From: Vibrio rhizosphaerae
Lineage (GTDB): Bacteria > Pseudomonadota > Gammaproteobacteria > Enterobacterales > Vibrionaceae
Assembly (NCBI RefSeq): GCF_024347095.1
Contig: NZ_AP024903.1
Span: forward strand, 620,001-684,000
Reading direction: 5' to 3'
DNA: 64,000 nucleotides
Numbering within the stretch: position 1 is the stretch's first letter; the number at the start of each line of letters is the position of its first letter. The translations under genes were made by a program, and so were the position numbers. The notes under the pieces were generated by a model. The model saw only the letters and a list, made by a program, of their open reading frames with translations, searched no databases and was not told the origin of the DNA. Shown here piece by piece: positions 37,557-45,586 of the stretch.

Positions 37557-38309
37557 ATGATCATGAGGAAAATGCTATATCTATGTCTCTTTGGGGGTTT
37601 GGGAAGTTATTCAGCGATGGCGACGGCCTGTTGCAGTAATGAGGAAAAGACTGCCGAGCTGAAACGGGTGATTGAATATAATCAACCCGCCGAACAGTTC
37701 TTTTTTGAAGCCAATCCGAAAGCCATCGCGATGAAAGACGATGGGGTGCAGTTTATTCTGAACGGGAATAATTCTTATATTTTTAACGGTGAACGTTCGG
37801 AAGTGAGTGTCCAGAGCCCCTATGAGGTCGGGGATACGATCCGTTATCAGTTCTCTTTTAAACTACTGGACTCGCCGGTTTTTTCTCAAGGATGGGATGG
37901 TGTATGGGTGATTGTCGCCCAGTGGCATGATCAACCGGATCCGAGAAAAGGAGAAACCTGGTCCAATTATAAGAGCAGCTCTCCGCCGCTCTCCTATCAG
38001 CTCGAATATGATGATCAACTGTATCTGGTACTGCATACGGCGAATCACGATGAACGAATTCCGGTCCGGCCCAAGCAGCAAATCACCTGTCGTACTCAGG
38101 TGCATTGGCTCTATAAGACCGATGGACGGGTTTCCGGCTGGTGTGATGTAGACGGGAAACGTCATTCGTTTGATTTTGCCGATAAGATCATGCTGAACGA
38201 TTACTACCACTATTTTAAGTTTGGTTTATATCGCGACAAAAACATCGATGAATTGATGGGCATCGAATATAGCGCGCTGACGATCAATGAGGTCAAGAAT
38301 GAAAAATAA
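37557..38309 (+). CDS. secreted polysaccharide lyase-like protein
   Basis: A 250-residue exported protein with a signal peptide (cleavage near AMATA) and a predicted beta-sandwich. QFSFKLLDSPVFSQGWDGVWVIVAQWHD, PPLSYQLEYDDQLYLVLHT and NDYYHYFKFGLYRD recall jelly-roll polysaccharide lyases (the heparin-lyase-like group), where late Tyr/His and Lys residues take part in cleavage. A periplasmic lyase fits an EPS locus, where it could trim or clear polymer. The family call rests on pattern only, and activity is not shown. Confidence 0.55.
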   Translation: MIMRKMLYLCLFGGLGSYSAMATACCSNEEKTAELKRVIEYNQPAEQFFFEANPKAIAMKDDGVQFILNGNNSYIFNGERSEVSVQSPYEVGDTIRYQFSFKLLDSPVFSQGWDGVWVIVAQWHDQPDPRKGETWSNYKSSSPPLSYQLEYDDQLYLVLHTANHDERIPVRPKQQITCRTQVHWLYKTDGRVSGWCDVDGKRHSFDFADKIMLNDYYHYFKFGLYRDKNIDELMGIEYSALTINEVKNEK

Positions 38310-38748
38310 AATATTGCTGGTGGCTTCCCCGGGCGGGCACTTTGTTCAATTGAGCCTGCTTTCTGAAAAGCTCGATTGTTGTGACCGGGTGATCGCTGGG
38401 ACTTACGACAATCAGCCCGGCTTTATGGCGGGAGAGCGCTATTATCAAATTTCTGACTTTAGCCGGGATACGGCTTATCTCGCGGTTAAAGTGGTCTTCC
38501 AGTGTTGGCAGATCCTCCGCAAAGAACGCCCGTCTCTGGTGGTGACCACCGGGGCGGCACCCGGGCTGGTGATGGCACTGCTGAGTAAAATGAGCGGGAT
38601 AAAAACAGTCTGGGTTGACAGTATCGCCAATTCGAAAAAGTTGTCGCTTTCAGGGCGGCTGGCCGCTCAATGTCGGATTCATGTGATCTCGCAATGGCGC
38701 GAAGTCGCTGAATCCCATCAGGTGACCTATCAAGGAAGAGTGATATGA
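38299..38748 (+). CDS. Alg14-like glycosyltransferase membrane subunit
   Basis: A 149-residue protein like Alg14/PssD/EpsE-type subunits that anchor and activate a separate catalytic partner. KILLVASPGGHFVQLSLLSEKL is the family start, and PSLVVTTGAAPGLVMALLSKMSGIKTVWVDSIA the core. The ATG at 38299 has GAGG 6 nt upstream and overlaps the lyase-like gene. The ATGA overlap with the next gene (38745) ties it to its Alg13-like partner. Confidence 0.88.
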   Translation: MKNKILLVASPGGHFVQLSLLSEKLDCCDRVIAGTYDNQPGFMAGERYYQISDFSRDTAYLAVKVVFQCWQILRKERPSLVVTTGAAPGLVMALLSKMSGIKTVWVDSIANSKKLSLSGRLAAQCRIHVISQWREVAESHQVTYQGRVI

Positions 38749-39218
38749 TTTTTTTAACTGTAGGGACACAACTGCCGTTTGATCGTTTGGTTCAAACGGT
38801 GGATCAACTTGCTGAAAAATATCAGCTGGATGTGAGCAGCCAGATTGGTGAATCTGACTATCAGGCCAAGTCGATTCAGAGTGCCAAGTTTTTTGCGCCC
38901 GATGAACTGGATGAGCAGTTTCGTCAGTCTGAATTGATCATCTCTCACGCCGGGATGGGGACGATCATCAATTGCTTGCGGATCCGCAAGCCGTTAATTA
39001 TTTTCCCCCGGCTGGCGCAGTATCAGGAACATCGCAATGATCATCAGTTGGATACCCTGAATTCATTTTCAAATGTGAAGGGGATTTATACTGCCCGGGA
39101 TGAACATGAGCTGGAAGCGTTGTTGCGTGATTATCAGACACTCGCGGCGCCTGAAGGGCTGGATACACCGGAACGAGATCAATTGGCGCAGTACATCTTG
39201 TCACTGGCCAGCGCATGA
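38745..39218 (+). CDS. Alg13-like glycosyltransferase catalytic subunit
   Basis: A 157-residue GT28 C-terminal-type domain like Alg13/PssE. MIFLTVGTQLPFDRLVQTVDQLA opens the fold, and ELIISHAGMGTIINCLRIRKPLIIFPRLAQYQEHRNDHQ is the nucleotide-sugar binding region. With the preceding Alg14-like subunit it forms a split enzyme that usually transfers a sugar as the second step on the lipid carrier. Confidence 0.9.
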   Translation: MIFLTVGTQLPFDRLVQTVDQLAEKYQLDVSSQIGESDYQAKSIQSAKFFAPDELDEQFRQSELIISHAGMGTIINCLRIRKPLIIFPRLAQYQEHRNDHQLDTLNSFSNVKGIYTARDEHELEALLRDYQTLAAPEGLDTPERDQLAQYILSLASA

Positions 39219-39245
39219 TGACCAGACGTAGGGTAGATATTTACG

Positions 39246-39692
39246 ATGATGAAAAAAATAAAAGATTTTATCCAAATTCAGCTCCGCCAACGTCTTCTCT
39301 CTTTGAATGTGTGGTATCTCAATCGTTTTTTTGGAACCCATATCGACGCAACGGCAAGAATTTCTTTAAAAGCGAAAATCGATAAACGTAATGGCGATGG
39401 GATCTACATTGGCGAAGGGACATACGTTGCGTTTGGGGTCGCGATTTTGGCGCATGATATGTGTCGCCATCTCAAAGCGGATGTGAAGATTGGTAAAAAT
39501 TGTCATATCGGCTGTAATTCGTTGATCTTACCCGGGGTCACGATAGGTGATTCATGTATTGTAGCGGCGGGTGCGGTGGTCACCAAAGATGTCCCGTCTA
39601 ACACGTTAGTGGCTGGTAATCCGGCTATTGTCAAAAAAGAAGGTATTCAATTGAATCGACTGGGGATTTTCCCAAAAGATTCAGTTCAATAA
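39246..39692 (+). CDS. hexapeptide-repeat acyltransferase (LbetaH)
   Basis: A 148-residue left-handed beta-helix acyltransferase: GTHIDATARISLKAKIDKRNGDGIYIGEGTYVAFGVAILAHD, GKNCHIGCNSLILPGVTIGDSCIVAAGAVVTKDVPSNTLVAGNPAIV. It resembles the maltose/galactoside acetyltransferase group and is likely a second EPS O-acetyltransferase. It starts 27 bp after the GT28 gene. Confidence 0.85.
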   Translation: MMKKIKDFIQIQLRQRLLSLNVWYLNRFFGTHIDATARISLKAKIDKRNGDGIYIGEGTYVAFGVAILAHDMCRHLKADVKIGKNCHIGCNSLILPGVTIGDSCIVAAGAVVTKDVPSNTLVAGNPAIVKKEGIQLNRLGIFPKDSVQ

Positions 39693-39705
39693 TGGAAGTG
39701 AATGC

Positions 39706-40521
39706 ATGATAGGTATCAACAATCAACGTCAACATCGGCTAAAGTTAAACATCAGCAGTTTTTATCTCGGGATACTCATGGTTTTCGTTACACCGCTTCA
39801 GGCAAGTGCCGGTAAAATCACGTTTCCGAATGGGGCTCATGTCGCGGTTCATCTGTCATACGATGACGCGCTTGCGTCTCAGTTGGAGCACGCGGTGCCG
39901 GTGTTAGATCAGTACCATATTAAAGGATCTTTTTATCTGCTCCCCGGTTCTGCAACACTCAATAATCAATCGCAGGTTGATGCCTGGAAGAAAGTCGCAC
40001 AAGAAGGGCACGAGCTGGGAAATCATACCGTGTTTCATCCGTGCTCTTCTCAAGGACCGGACCGGAGTTGGGTCAAGCCCTATGCATCGCTGGAGCAGCG
40101 GACTCCGGAATGGATGGCAGCGGAAGTGAAGATGGCAAATACGTTCCTGTTTTTACTCGATGGGCAAAAGAGTCGCACGTTAACGCCACCATGTTTTGAG
40201 ACGATGACGGGGAGCGGTGATTATCTGTCAGCCGTACGGCCTTTGGTCGCCGGAGTCTACGGGCAAACATTACCCAAGCCGGAAGAAGTTTACTGGTCTG
40301 CTCATAATGTCTCTGGAGAACAGCTGATCAACTACATTGAACACTCGGCTGCGAATCCGCAGACTAAAATTATCGGAATTAAATTTCATGGTGTTGGCGG
40401 CGATTATTTATCGACCAGTGATCAGGCACACCGTGAATTAGTACAGTATCTGGCCAAACATCAGGATCAATACTGGGTAACAACGTATAAAAATATTGTT
40501 GATTATATTCATCAGCAATAA
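39706..40521 (+). CDS. exported polysaccharide deacetylase (NodB domain)
   Basis: A 271-residue protein with an N-terminal signal/anchor segment (FYLGILMVFVTPLQASAG) and a NodB deacetylase domain. The metal site is intact: SYDDA supplies the first Asp pair and HELGNHTVFHP the H-x3-H. It probably N- or O-deacetylates the EPS in the periplasm. It contrasts with the second NodB-like protein of the locus (45.6 kb), whose histidines are gone. A large inverted repeat follows it, and a new promoter is likely before the next gene. Confidence 0.85.
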   Translation: MIGINNQRQHRLKLNISSFYLGILMVFVTPLQASAGKITFPNGAHVAVHLSYDDALASQLEHAVPVLDQYHIKGSFYLLPGSATLNNQSQVDAWKKVAQEGHELGNHTVFHPCSSQGPDRSWVKPYASLEQRTPEWMAAEVKMANTFLFLLDGQKSRTLTPPCFETMTGSGDYLSAVRPLVAGVYGQTLPKPEEVYWSAHNVSGEQLINYIEHSAANPQTKIIGIKFHGVGGDYLSTSDQAHRELVQYLAKHQDQYWVTTYKNIVDYIHQQ

Positions 40522-40555
40522 CACTTGCCGCGATAAATAATTTTCCCCGCTCTCG

Positions 40556-40595
40556 GAGACTCATTCATCGGGTTACTATTCAATGAATGAGTCTC
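40556..40595. repeat. 13-bp perfect inverted repeat after the deacetylase gene
   Basis: GAGACTCATTCAT (40556-40568) and ATGAATGAGTCTC (40583-40595) with a 14-nt loop form a perfect 13-bp stem. There is no T run, so it is not a canonical terminator; an RNA-stabilising hairpin or Rho-dependent boundary is possible. Confidence 0.75.
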
Positions 40596-40663
40596 ATCAA
40601 TGTATATTTCAGAATCTATTTGTCTCACTATTGATAATAATAACATTTGCTGATTTTATCGTC

Positions 40664-40693
40664 TTGTTTTACGCCCCCGAATCCCCCTATAGT
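40664..40693 (+). promoter_or_regulatory. candidate promoter of the second EPS unit
   Basis: TTGTTT (40664-40669), an 18-bp spacer and TATAGT (40688-40693) lie in the 280-bp gap before the 165-residue secreted protein gene, downstream of the inverted repeat. Confidence 0.4.
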
Positions 40694-40803
40694 TTGAATC
40701 ATTGAATGCATGTAGCTGTCTGCTCAGCCTGAATGGTTATATACATGAACAGATGGGATCGTCATGATTAAATTTGGCATAACGACGGGTGGACGGGGAA
40801 ATA

Positions 40804-41301
40804 ATGATGAAACTCAAAGGATTGACAGTGCATATTTTATGGAGTGTCGGATTGGCATCTTCCGTCATGGCTGCACCGGGGAACGGCACTCAGGCTAATA
40901 CCGTTTTGGCAGCCGCTTCCAAGGGTGAACAAGCGCGAATCGAGCAACGGGTTGAACGATTGTTTGTGACCAGTGCGCCGCTCGATGTGGTTCGTATTAT
41001 GGCGGAGGAAAATCCGCTGGATGCACCGTTAGTGCTTCAGGCGGTGTATCGCAAAGCACCGAACGAATCCCTTGAAGACCTCGTCTTGGCCGCATTTAAT
41101 GCTGCGCCTGAAGCGGCGCTGGCAATTGCATCAATGGCACTTGATTTGGGCTTAGATGCAACGCTGTTACCGGAACTGGCGATTGTCGCGAATATTGACC
41201 CGACAACTGTTGCGCAAGCCACTGCAGCGGGGCCGGCTCCAACCCAACAAGCGCCGATTATCCGGCGTCACCTCCGGGGAAGTGGTATTTCTCCCAGCTA
41301 A
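40804..41301 (+). CDS. secreted helical protein of unknown function
   Basis: I do not recognise this family. The 165-residue product has a signal peptide (MMKLKGLTVHILWSVGLASSVMA-A) and a mature part that is Ala/Leu/Glu/Pro-rich and predicted all-helical. Two segments look like distant repeats, NPLDAPLVLQAVYRKAP and AAPEAALAIASMALDLGLDA. The tail is Pro/Gln-rich then basic. The start is placed at the ATG at 40804 because GGGGA is 5 nt upstream, not at the GTG at 40789. Its place before the ligase-family gene suggests a periplasmic role in EPS assembly. Confidence 0.6.
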   Translation: MMKLKGLTVHILWSVGLASSVMAAPGNGTQANTVLAAASKGEQARIEQRVERLFVTSAPLDVVRIMAEENPLDAPLVLQAVYRKAPNESLEDLVLAAFNAAPEAALAIASMALDLGLDATLLPELAIVANIDPTTVAQATAAGPAPTQQAPIIRRHLRGSGISPS

Positions 41302-41383
41302 TGCCGGGCTCAGCATGTACATCGGGGCATGGGTTTATCGTTCCAACACGACCTGAACATGTTCATCTTAAACGGGGATACAT

Positions 41384-42784
41384 ATGACGCGGATCGAACG
41401 TGGATGCTGGTATTCTTTATTGCTCATGCTGGTCTGGCTGCCGATTCCGCTCGGGAGCCACAGAATGTGGTCATGGTCGATATTTGAAATCTGGATAGCC
41501 TGTCAGACGCTGTTACTCACCGTCTCTTTATGGCATCAGTTTCCCTGGCAGAAAATCCGAAAATTTGTCTGGTTGTTGGCACCGCTGAGTCTTTTCCAGT
41601 TGTGGGTCGCCATTCAGGCAATCCCATTGCCGTTAGAGGTACTCCGTGTCATTGCACCGGATGTGGCTCAGATTTATCGTCAGGCAGGGGCCGATGTCGG
41701 CAGTCTTTCTTATGATCGTTATGCGACATTCACCGGGCTGATGAAAGGGATCGCTTATACGCTGTTTGCGCTGAATGCGGTGATTTTGATCGATTCCGTC
41801 AAGCGTGTGAAAACTGTGCTGTATGCGTTGGTCATCAGTGGCACTTTTCAAGCGTTTTACGGGGGCTTGACCATATTATTAGATGTCCGTCAAAGCTGGG
41901 TATTTCACTTGCCGCAAGGCAATCGGGCCACAGGGACATTTGTTTATTTCAATCATTTTGCCAATTATTTGGTGATGTGTTTATGTCTGGGGATTGGACT
42001 GATTATTTCGCAACTGCATCAGACTGAATCCGGCTCTTGGCAGGTGCGTATCCGGCGTTGGTTCAGTGCGTTGCTGTCCGCCAAAATGATGCTCCGTTTA
42101 TGTCTGATTGTGATGGTGATTGCTCTGATCATGACGCGTTCACGCATGGGGAATGCAGTTTTCTTTTCGGTGATCGCATGTGGCGGGGTCATTGCTCTGT
42201 GTTTTTATCAGCGCAGACCGAGGGCACTGACGGCATTGATTATTTCCATGATGCTGATTGATACATTGCTGGTCGGTACATTGTTTGGGATTGATAAAGT
42301 GAAACAGCGTATCGAATCCACTTCCGTTGCGGCTGAGACGCGTGATCAGGCGGTGGCGTGGAGTCTGGATATCATTCGTGATTATCCGTTGAGCGGTACG
42401 GGATTAGGCAGCTTCTATTCGACGTTCCCTCACTACACGCACTACAATATCGGCTATTACAACTATGCCCATAACGAGTATATTCAATTCGCTGTCGAGG
42501 CCGGGCTCCCTGCGGTTGTACTGTTAAGTTTACCGATACTGATCGCACTATGGTTTTGCTTCAGGGGGATCAGAACCCGACACAGTAAAACCTTAAAAGG
42601 AACCGCATTAGGCTGCCTGATGGGCATTTTGGCGATGCTGGCGCAAATCAGTGTCGATTTTCATCTTCAGGCTCCCGCGAATGCGGTGACGTTTATCCTG
42701 ATTCTGGTGCTGTCCGGTTGTGTGAGATACATCCAGATTCGTCCGGCGAATCATTCTGTTGCCGCTGAAATGGCGACTGTCTGA
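41384..42784 (+). CDS. O-antigen ligase/polymerase family membrane protein
   Basis: A 466-residue polytopic protein with about 12 membrane segments of the WaaL/Wzy group. The periplasmic loop holds QGNRATGTFVYFNHFANYL, TRSRMGN and the Wzy_C-type end GTGLGSFYSTFPHY...YAHNEYIQFAVEAGLPAVVLLSL. It is the second protein of this kind in the locus besides the one at 31.2 kb. One may polymerise and the other ligate or anchor the polymer; sequence alone does not say which. Confidence 0.85.
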   Translation: MTRIERGCWYSLLLMLVWLPIPLGSHRMWSWSIFEIWIACQTLLLTVSLWHQFPWQKIRKFVWLLAPLSLFQLWVAIQAIPLPLEVLRVIAPDVAQIYRQAGADVGSLSYDRYATFTGLMKGIAYTLFALNAVILIDSVKRVKTVLYALVISGTFQAFYGGLTILLDVRQSWVFHLPQGNRATGTFVYFNHFANYLVMCLCLGIGLIISQLHQTESGSWQVRIRRWFSALLSAKMMLRLCLIVMVIALIMTRSRMGNAVFFSVIACGGVIALCFYQRRPRALTALIISMMLIDTLLVGTLFGIDKVKQRIESTSVAAETRDQAVAWSLDIIRDYPLSGTGLGSFYSTFPHYTHYNIGYYNYAHNEYIQFAVEAGLPAVVLLSLPILIALWFCFRGIRTRHSKTLKGTALGCLMGILAMLAQISVDFHLQAPANAVTFILILVLSGCVRYIQIRPANHSVAAEMATV

Positions 42785-43046
42785 GCGTCACTGTTTTATT
42801 TCATGATGGTGCAACCAGACGAGAATTTGTTTTATTCATAAGAATTATACGAGAAATATTTTTATTGATTGAGCGCTGAACAAGAACTTTCATGAAGTTG
42901 ACGTCTGTGCTTTTGATTTATGGATTAATTCAATCGTTTTGCACTCGCAAAATATGACGCCAAACCTGGGTCGTAAATCGTTTTTACTGAAATTTTTTGT
43001 AGAGATAAATAGGACGTCAGTACGATTAAAATAATCGGGGAATAAC

Positions 43047-44009
43047 ATGAAAAAAACATTAATTACGTTAGCAGTGGCGAGTAGTGCTTCGGTGACTCAT
43101 GCCGCGGAAATATATTCACTGGATGGTGTGACTGTTGATTTATCCGGGGAAGTGGATGTGCAGTATTATAAATCTCAGGATAAAAGCAAGCATTCTGAAT
43201 GGAATGTCAACGAAGCGAAATTTGGCTTTGATATGACCTATGAGCTGACCGAAGATTTGGTGGTGGGTTCGCATATGAATGTCGATGCCAATGATGAAGA
43301 GGATAATAGCTCGATCCGACGCGGCGATGTATACGGTAAGATCATCTATCTTCAGTCTCATACCATTAGTTTTGGTGCGCAACCGACGATTTTGGATGAC
43401 TCCGGTATCGGGGACGACTATGAATTCGGTTTTACCTCCTTTGTTGAAAGTGCCAAGAACGAAGGGGATCAGGTGATTAAATATAAATATGACGGCGGTG
43501 AAATGTTTTATGGCGGGCTGGCATATTTGGAGAATAAGAATAATACCAATGCTTCCGGGAGTAACGATGATTACCAGCTCGATGGTAATTTAGGAGCAAG
43601 AGTCGAAGACTTTGATTTTACCATTTTTCTTGCTCAGGCTCAGAAGAATAAAATGGATATTCGAACCTACGATCTGGAAGTCCGTTATCTGTATGGTGAC
43701 TGGCAGTTTGCGACAACCTATGGTGTTTCTTCGACGGAGCAGGAAAATGCATCGGATCGGGATAAATCAACCTATGGTTTGACGGTGAGTTATAACGATG
43801 GCGGACGGTTTGAATATGCTGCCGGATGGGCGGTTGTCGAGACGGATCATAGCATCAGCAACGCTGTGCCAAACGGTGATGTCAATGATTTCTATTTCAA
43901 TGTGACTTATGCATTGTCGAATGATGTCGCAATCTATGCCGAAGTCGGCCTGACCGATCAGGATGATCAAGAAACAGGTTACGTGGTCGGTATGGATACA
44001 ACATTCTGA
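43047..44009 (+). CDS. outer-membrane beta-barrel porin
   Basis: A 320-residue exported protein: signal peptide ending THA-AEIYSLDG, then alternating beta strands (DLSGEVDVQYY, KFGFDMTYELTEDLVVGSHM, KIIYLQSHTISFGAQPTI) and a C-terminal Phe (VVGMDTTF) that the BAM machinery recognises. It resembles general Gram-negative trimeric porins but is encoded within the EPS locus. Because the locus OPX protein lacks its own outer-membrane segment, this barrel is a candidate export partner; it may equally be an ordinary porin. Confidence 0.8.
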   Translation: MKKTLITLAVASSASVTHAAEIYSLDGVTVDLSGEVDVQYYKSQDKSKHSEWNVNEAKFGFDMTYELTEDLVVGSHMNVDANDEEDNSSIRRGDVYGKIIYLQSHTISFGAQPTILDDSGIGDDYEFGFTSFVESAKNEGDQVIKYKYDGGEMFYGGLAYLENKNNTNASGSNDDYQLDGNLGARVEDFDFTIFLAQAQKNKMDIRTYDLEVRYLYGDWQFATTYGVSSTEQENASDRDKSTYGLTVSYNDGGRFEYAAGWAVVETDHSISNAVPNGDVNDFYFNVTYALSNDVAIYAEVGLTDQDDQETGYVVGMDTTF

Positions 44010-44091
44010 TCTTGTCGGATGTCACGGCGCGATTGTTCAGTCGGGCCAACGCGGGTTCATGCAAATATCAACATCACCTCAGGGAGTCATT

Positions 44092-44772
44092 TTGAAACGT
44101 ATTCTATCTATTCTTGGACTGCTCGCCGGGTGTTTTTCCGGTGCTGTATGTGCGGCAGAACTGAGCTTGCCGGGCAGTGTGGCACTATTGGCTGTTGATG
44201 GGCAGAAAGTGGAGCATACTCAGATGATTCAGTTGCCGGGAGGGACGCATCAGTTTGTATTCCGGTACGAAGAATCATTGCGGTATGGTTCCCGGAAGAA
44301 GAAATATCAGTCAACACCTTTGGTTGTGTTCATCCCGTTTTCAGAATCGGCGTCAATGGTTCTGAGTCATTCGCGTTTTCGTGACTATTCAACTGCGGAA
44401 TCTGCATTTGAAAATGGAACGGTGGTGTGGCAATTAGTCGATTCGCAGGGTAAATATACGGCTCTCCAACCGGTTGAACTGCCGGGGAATCCCGGTTTTC
44501 TGCCTTATCAGAATATTGAAGCTGCTATTGCGCGCTATAATCGCCAGCAGGGGATTTCGCGCTTATCCGGCGGCACGTCGTCGCCCCGGACTGAGTTGTC
44601 TCCGTCCATGTCCAAGTCACCGCAATCGACAGATACGGGGCAAACCGAGATTGCTCAGCCATCAGATTCCCGGTCTGCTGATCATTTTGTGCCTCAGATT
44701 CAGGCTTGGTATTTACAAGCAACTGATGCACAACGTAAAGCCTTGCTCAAGTGGATGATTGAGCAACAATAA
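44092..44772 (+). CDS. DUF2057 (YccT/CsgI-like) exported protein
   Basis: A 226-residue protein with a signal peptide (KRILSILGLLAGCFSGAVCA-AEL) and a DUF2057 domain: LSLPGSVALLAVDGQKV, LPGGTHQFVFRYEESLRYGSRKKKYQSTPLVV. The end AWYLQATDAQRKALLKWMIEQQ matches the YccT C-terminus, after a Ser/Pro-rich linker. E. coli YccT (CsgI) has been linked to inhibition of curli assembly; a role in surface polymer control here is inference. A TTG at 44092 with GGGAG 5 nt upstream starts exactly at the signal peptide. Confidence 0.75.
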   Translation: MKRILSILGLLAGCFSGAVCAAELSLPGSVALLAVDGQKVEHTQMIQLPGGTHQFVFRYEESLRYGSRKKKYQSTPLVVFIPFSESASMVLSHSRFRDYSTAESAFENGTVVWQLVDSQGKYTALQPVELPGNPGFLPYQNIEAAIARYNRQQGISRLSGGTSSPRTELSPSMSKSPQSTDTGQTEIAQPSDSRSADHFVPQIQAWYLQATDAQRKALLKWMIEQQ

Positions 44773-44791
44773 TGCTTCGAAGAGATGCCTT

Positions 44792-45238
44792 ATGTTTGAA
44801 AACATTCTCGTGATTTGTGCCGGGAATATCTGCCGTTCTCCTTATGCGGCCGAACGGCTTCAGCGCCTCATGCCATCTTATTCGGTGTGCTCTGCCGGAT
44901 TAGTGACTGAGAAAAGTGGACTCGTCGGTGCTCCGGCTGACCTGACTGCGCAAGATATTGCCTGTACATTGGGGATCGATCTGACCGGTCACCGGGCACA
45001 ACAAGTTACCCCTGCTATGGTTGATTGCTGTGATTTAATCTTAGTGATGAATCTCAATCAGATTGATATGCTGAGTCGCATGTTTCCGCAAGCACGTCAT
45101 AAAGCGATGCTTTTCGGACATTGGCTGGGGATCAGTCAGATTGATGACCCCTATCAACAACCCCCGGCAGTTTTTCAACAGGTTTATACTGTGCTCGATC
45201 GTGCTGCGCAAGCTTGGGCCGATAAGATCTGTCAGTAA
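44792..45238 (+). CDS. low-molecular-weight protein tyrosine phosphatase (Wzb-like)
   Basis: A 148-residue phosphatase with the P-loop CAGNICRSP (catalytic Cys and Arg) at its N-terminus and the general-acid Asp in QIDDPYQQP near residue 117. Wzb-type enzymes dephosphorylate the tyrosine cluster of the Wzc kinase, and the phosphorylation cycle is required for polymer assembly. Its substrate is very likely the kinase encoded at 27.8 kb. It is the last gene of the run that started with the ligase-family protein. Confidence 0.92.
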   Translation: MFENILVICAGNICRSPYAAERLQRLMPSYSVCSAGLVTEKSGLVGAPADLTAQDIACTLGIDLTGHRAQQVTPAMVDCCDLILVMNLNQIDMLSRMFPQARHKAMLFGHWLGISQIDDPYQQPPAVFQQVYTVLDRAAQAWADKICQ

Positions 45239-45586
45239 ACCTCATTCCCCCACAGATTGACTGTTTTTCAACCTAAATGGTCAGTCTGTGCCATATTTAT
45301 AGATACGTATCATAATAAAATTCCCCTAACTTTTGTCATGCTTCCCAAAATAAGAAGGCTAAACATATACATACAGCAATCTTACTTTTCTCTGTTATTT
45401 CAAATTGTTTTGCCATGCATGATCGCGCCTGATGAATGAACGACGTTGCTTGTTTGAATTAAATGGATTCGTATGGGTGTTTTTATTCAGTCGTTTTTGC
45501 TGAAACAACATCTAAGGTAATTCGGGGGACTGCCCCCGGTTCATAATCAATGAAACCGTCTGTTTTTATGATGAGGGAGAGAAAAT
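45239..45586 (+). other. non-coding gap before the second NodB-like gene
   Basis: No gene is supported. A perfect palindrome GATACGTATC lies at 45302-45311, and CGGGGG-ACTG-CCCCCG (45523-45538) forms a GC hairpin in the probable leader without a T run. No clear promoter could be fixed. Confidence 0.5.
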
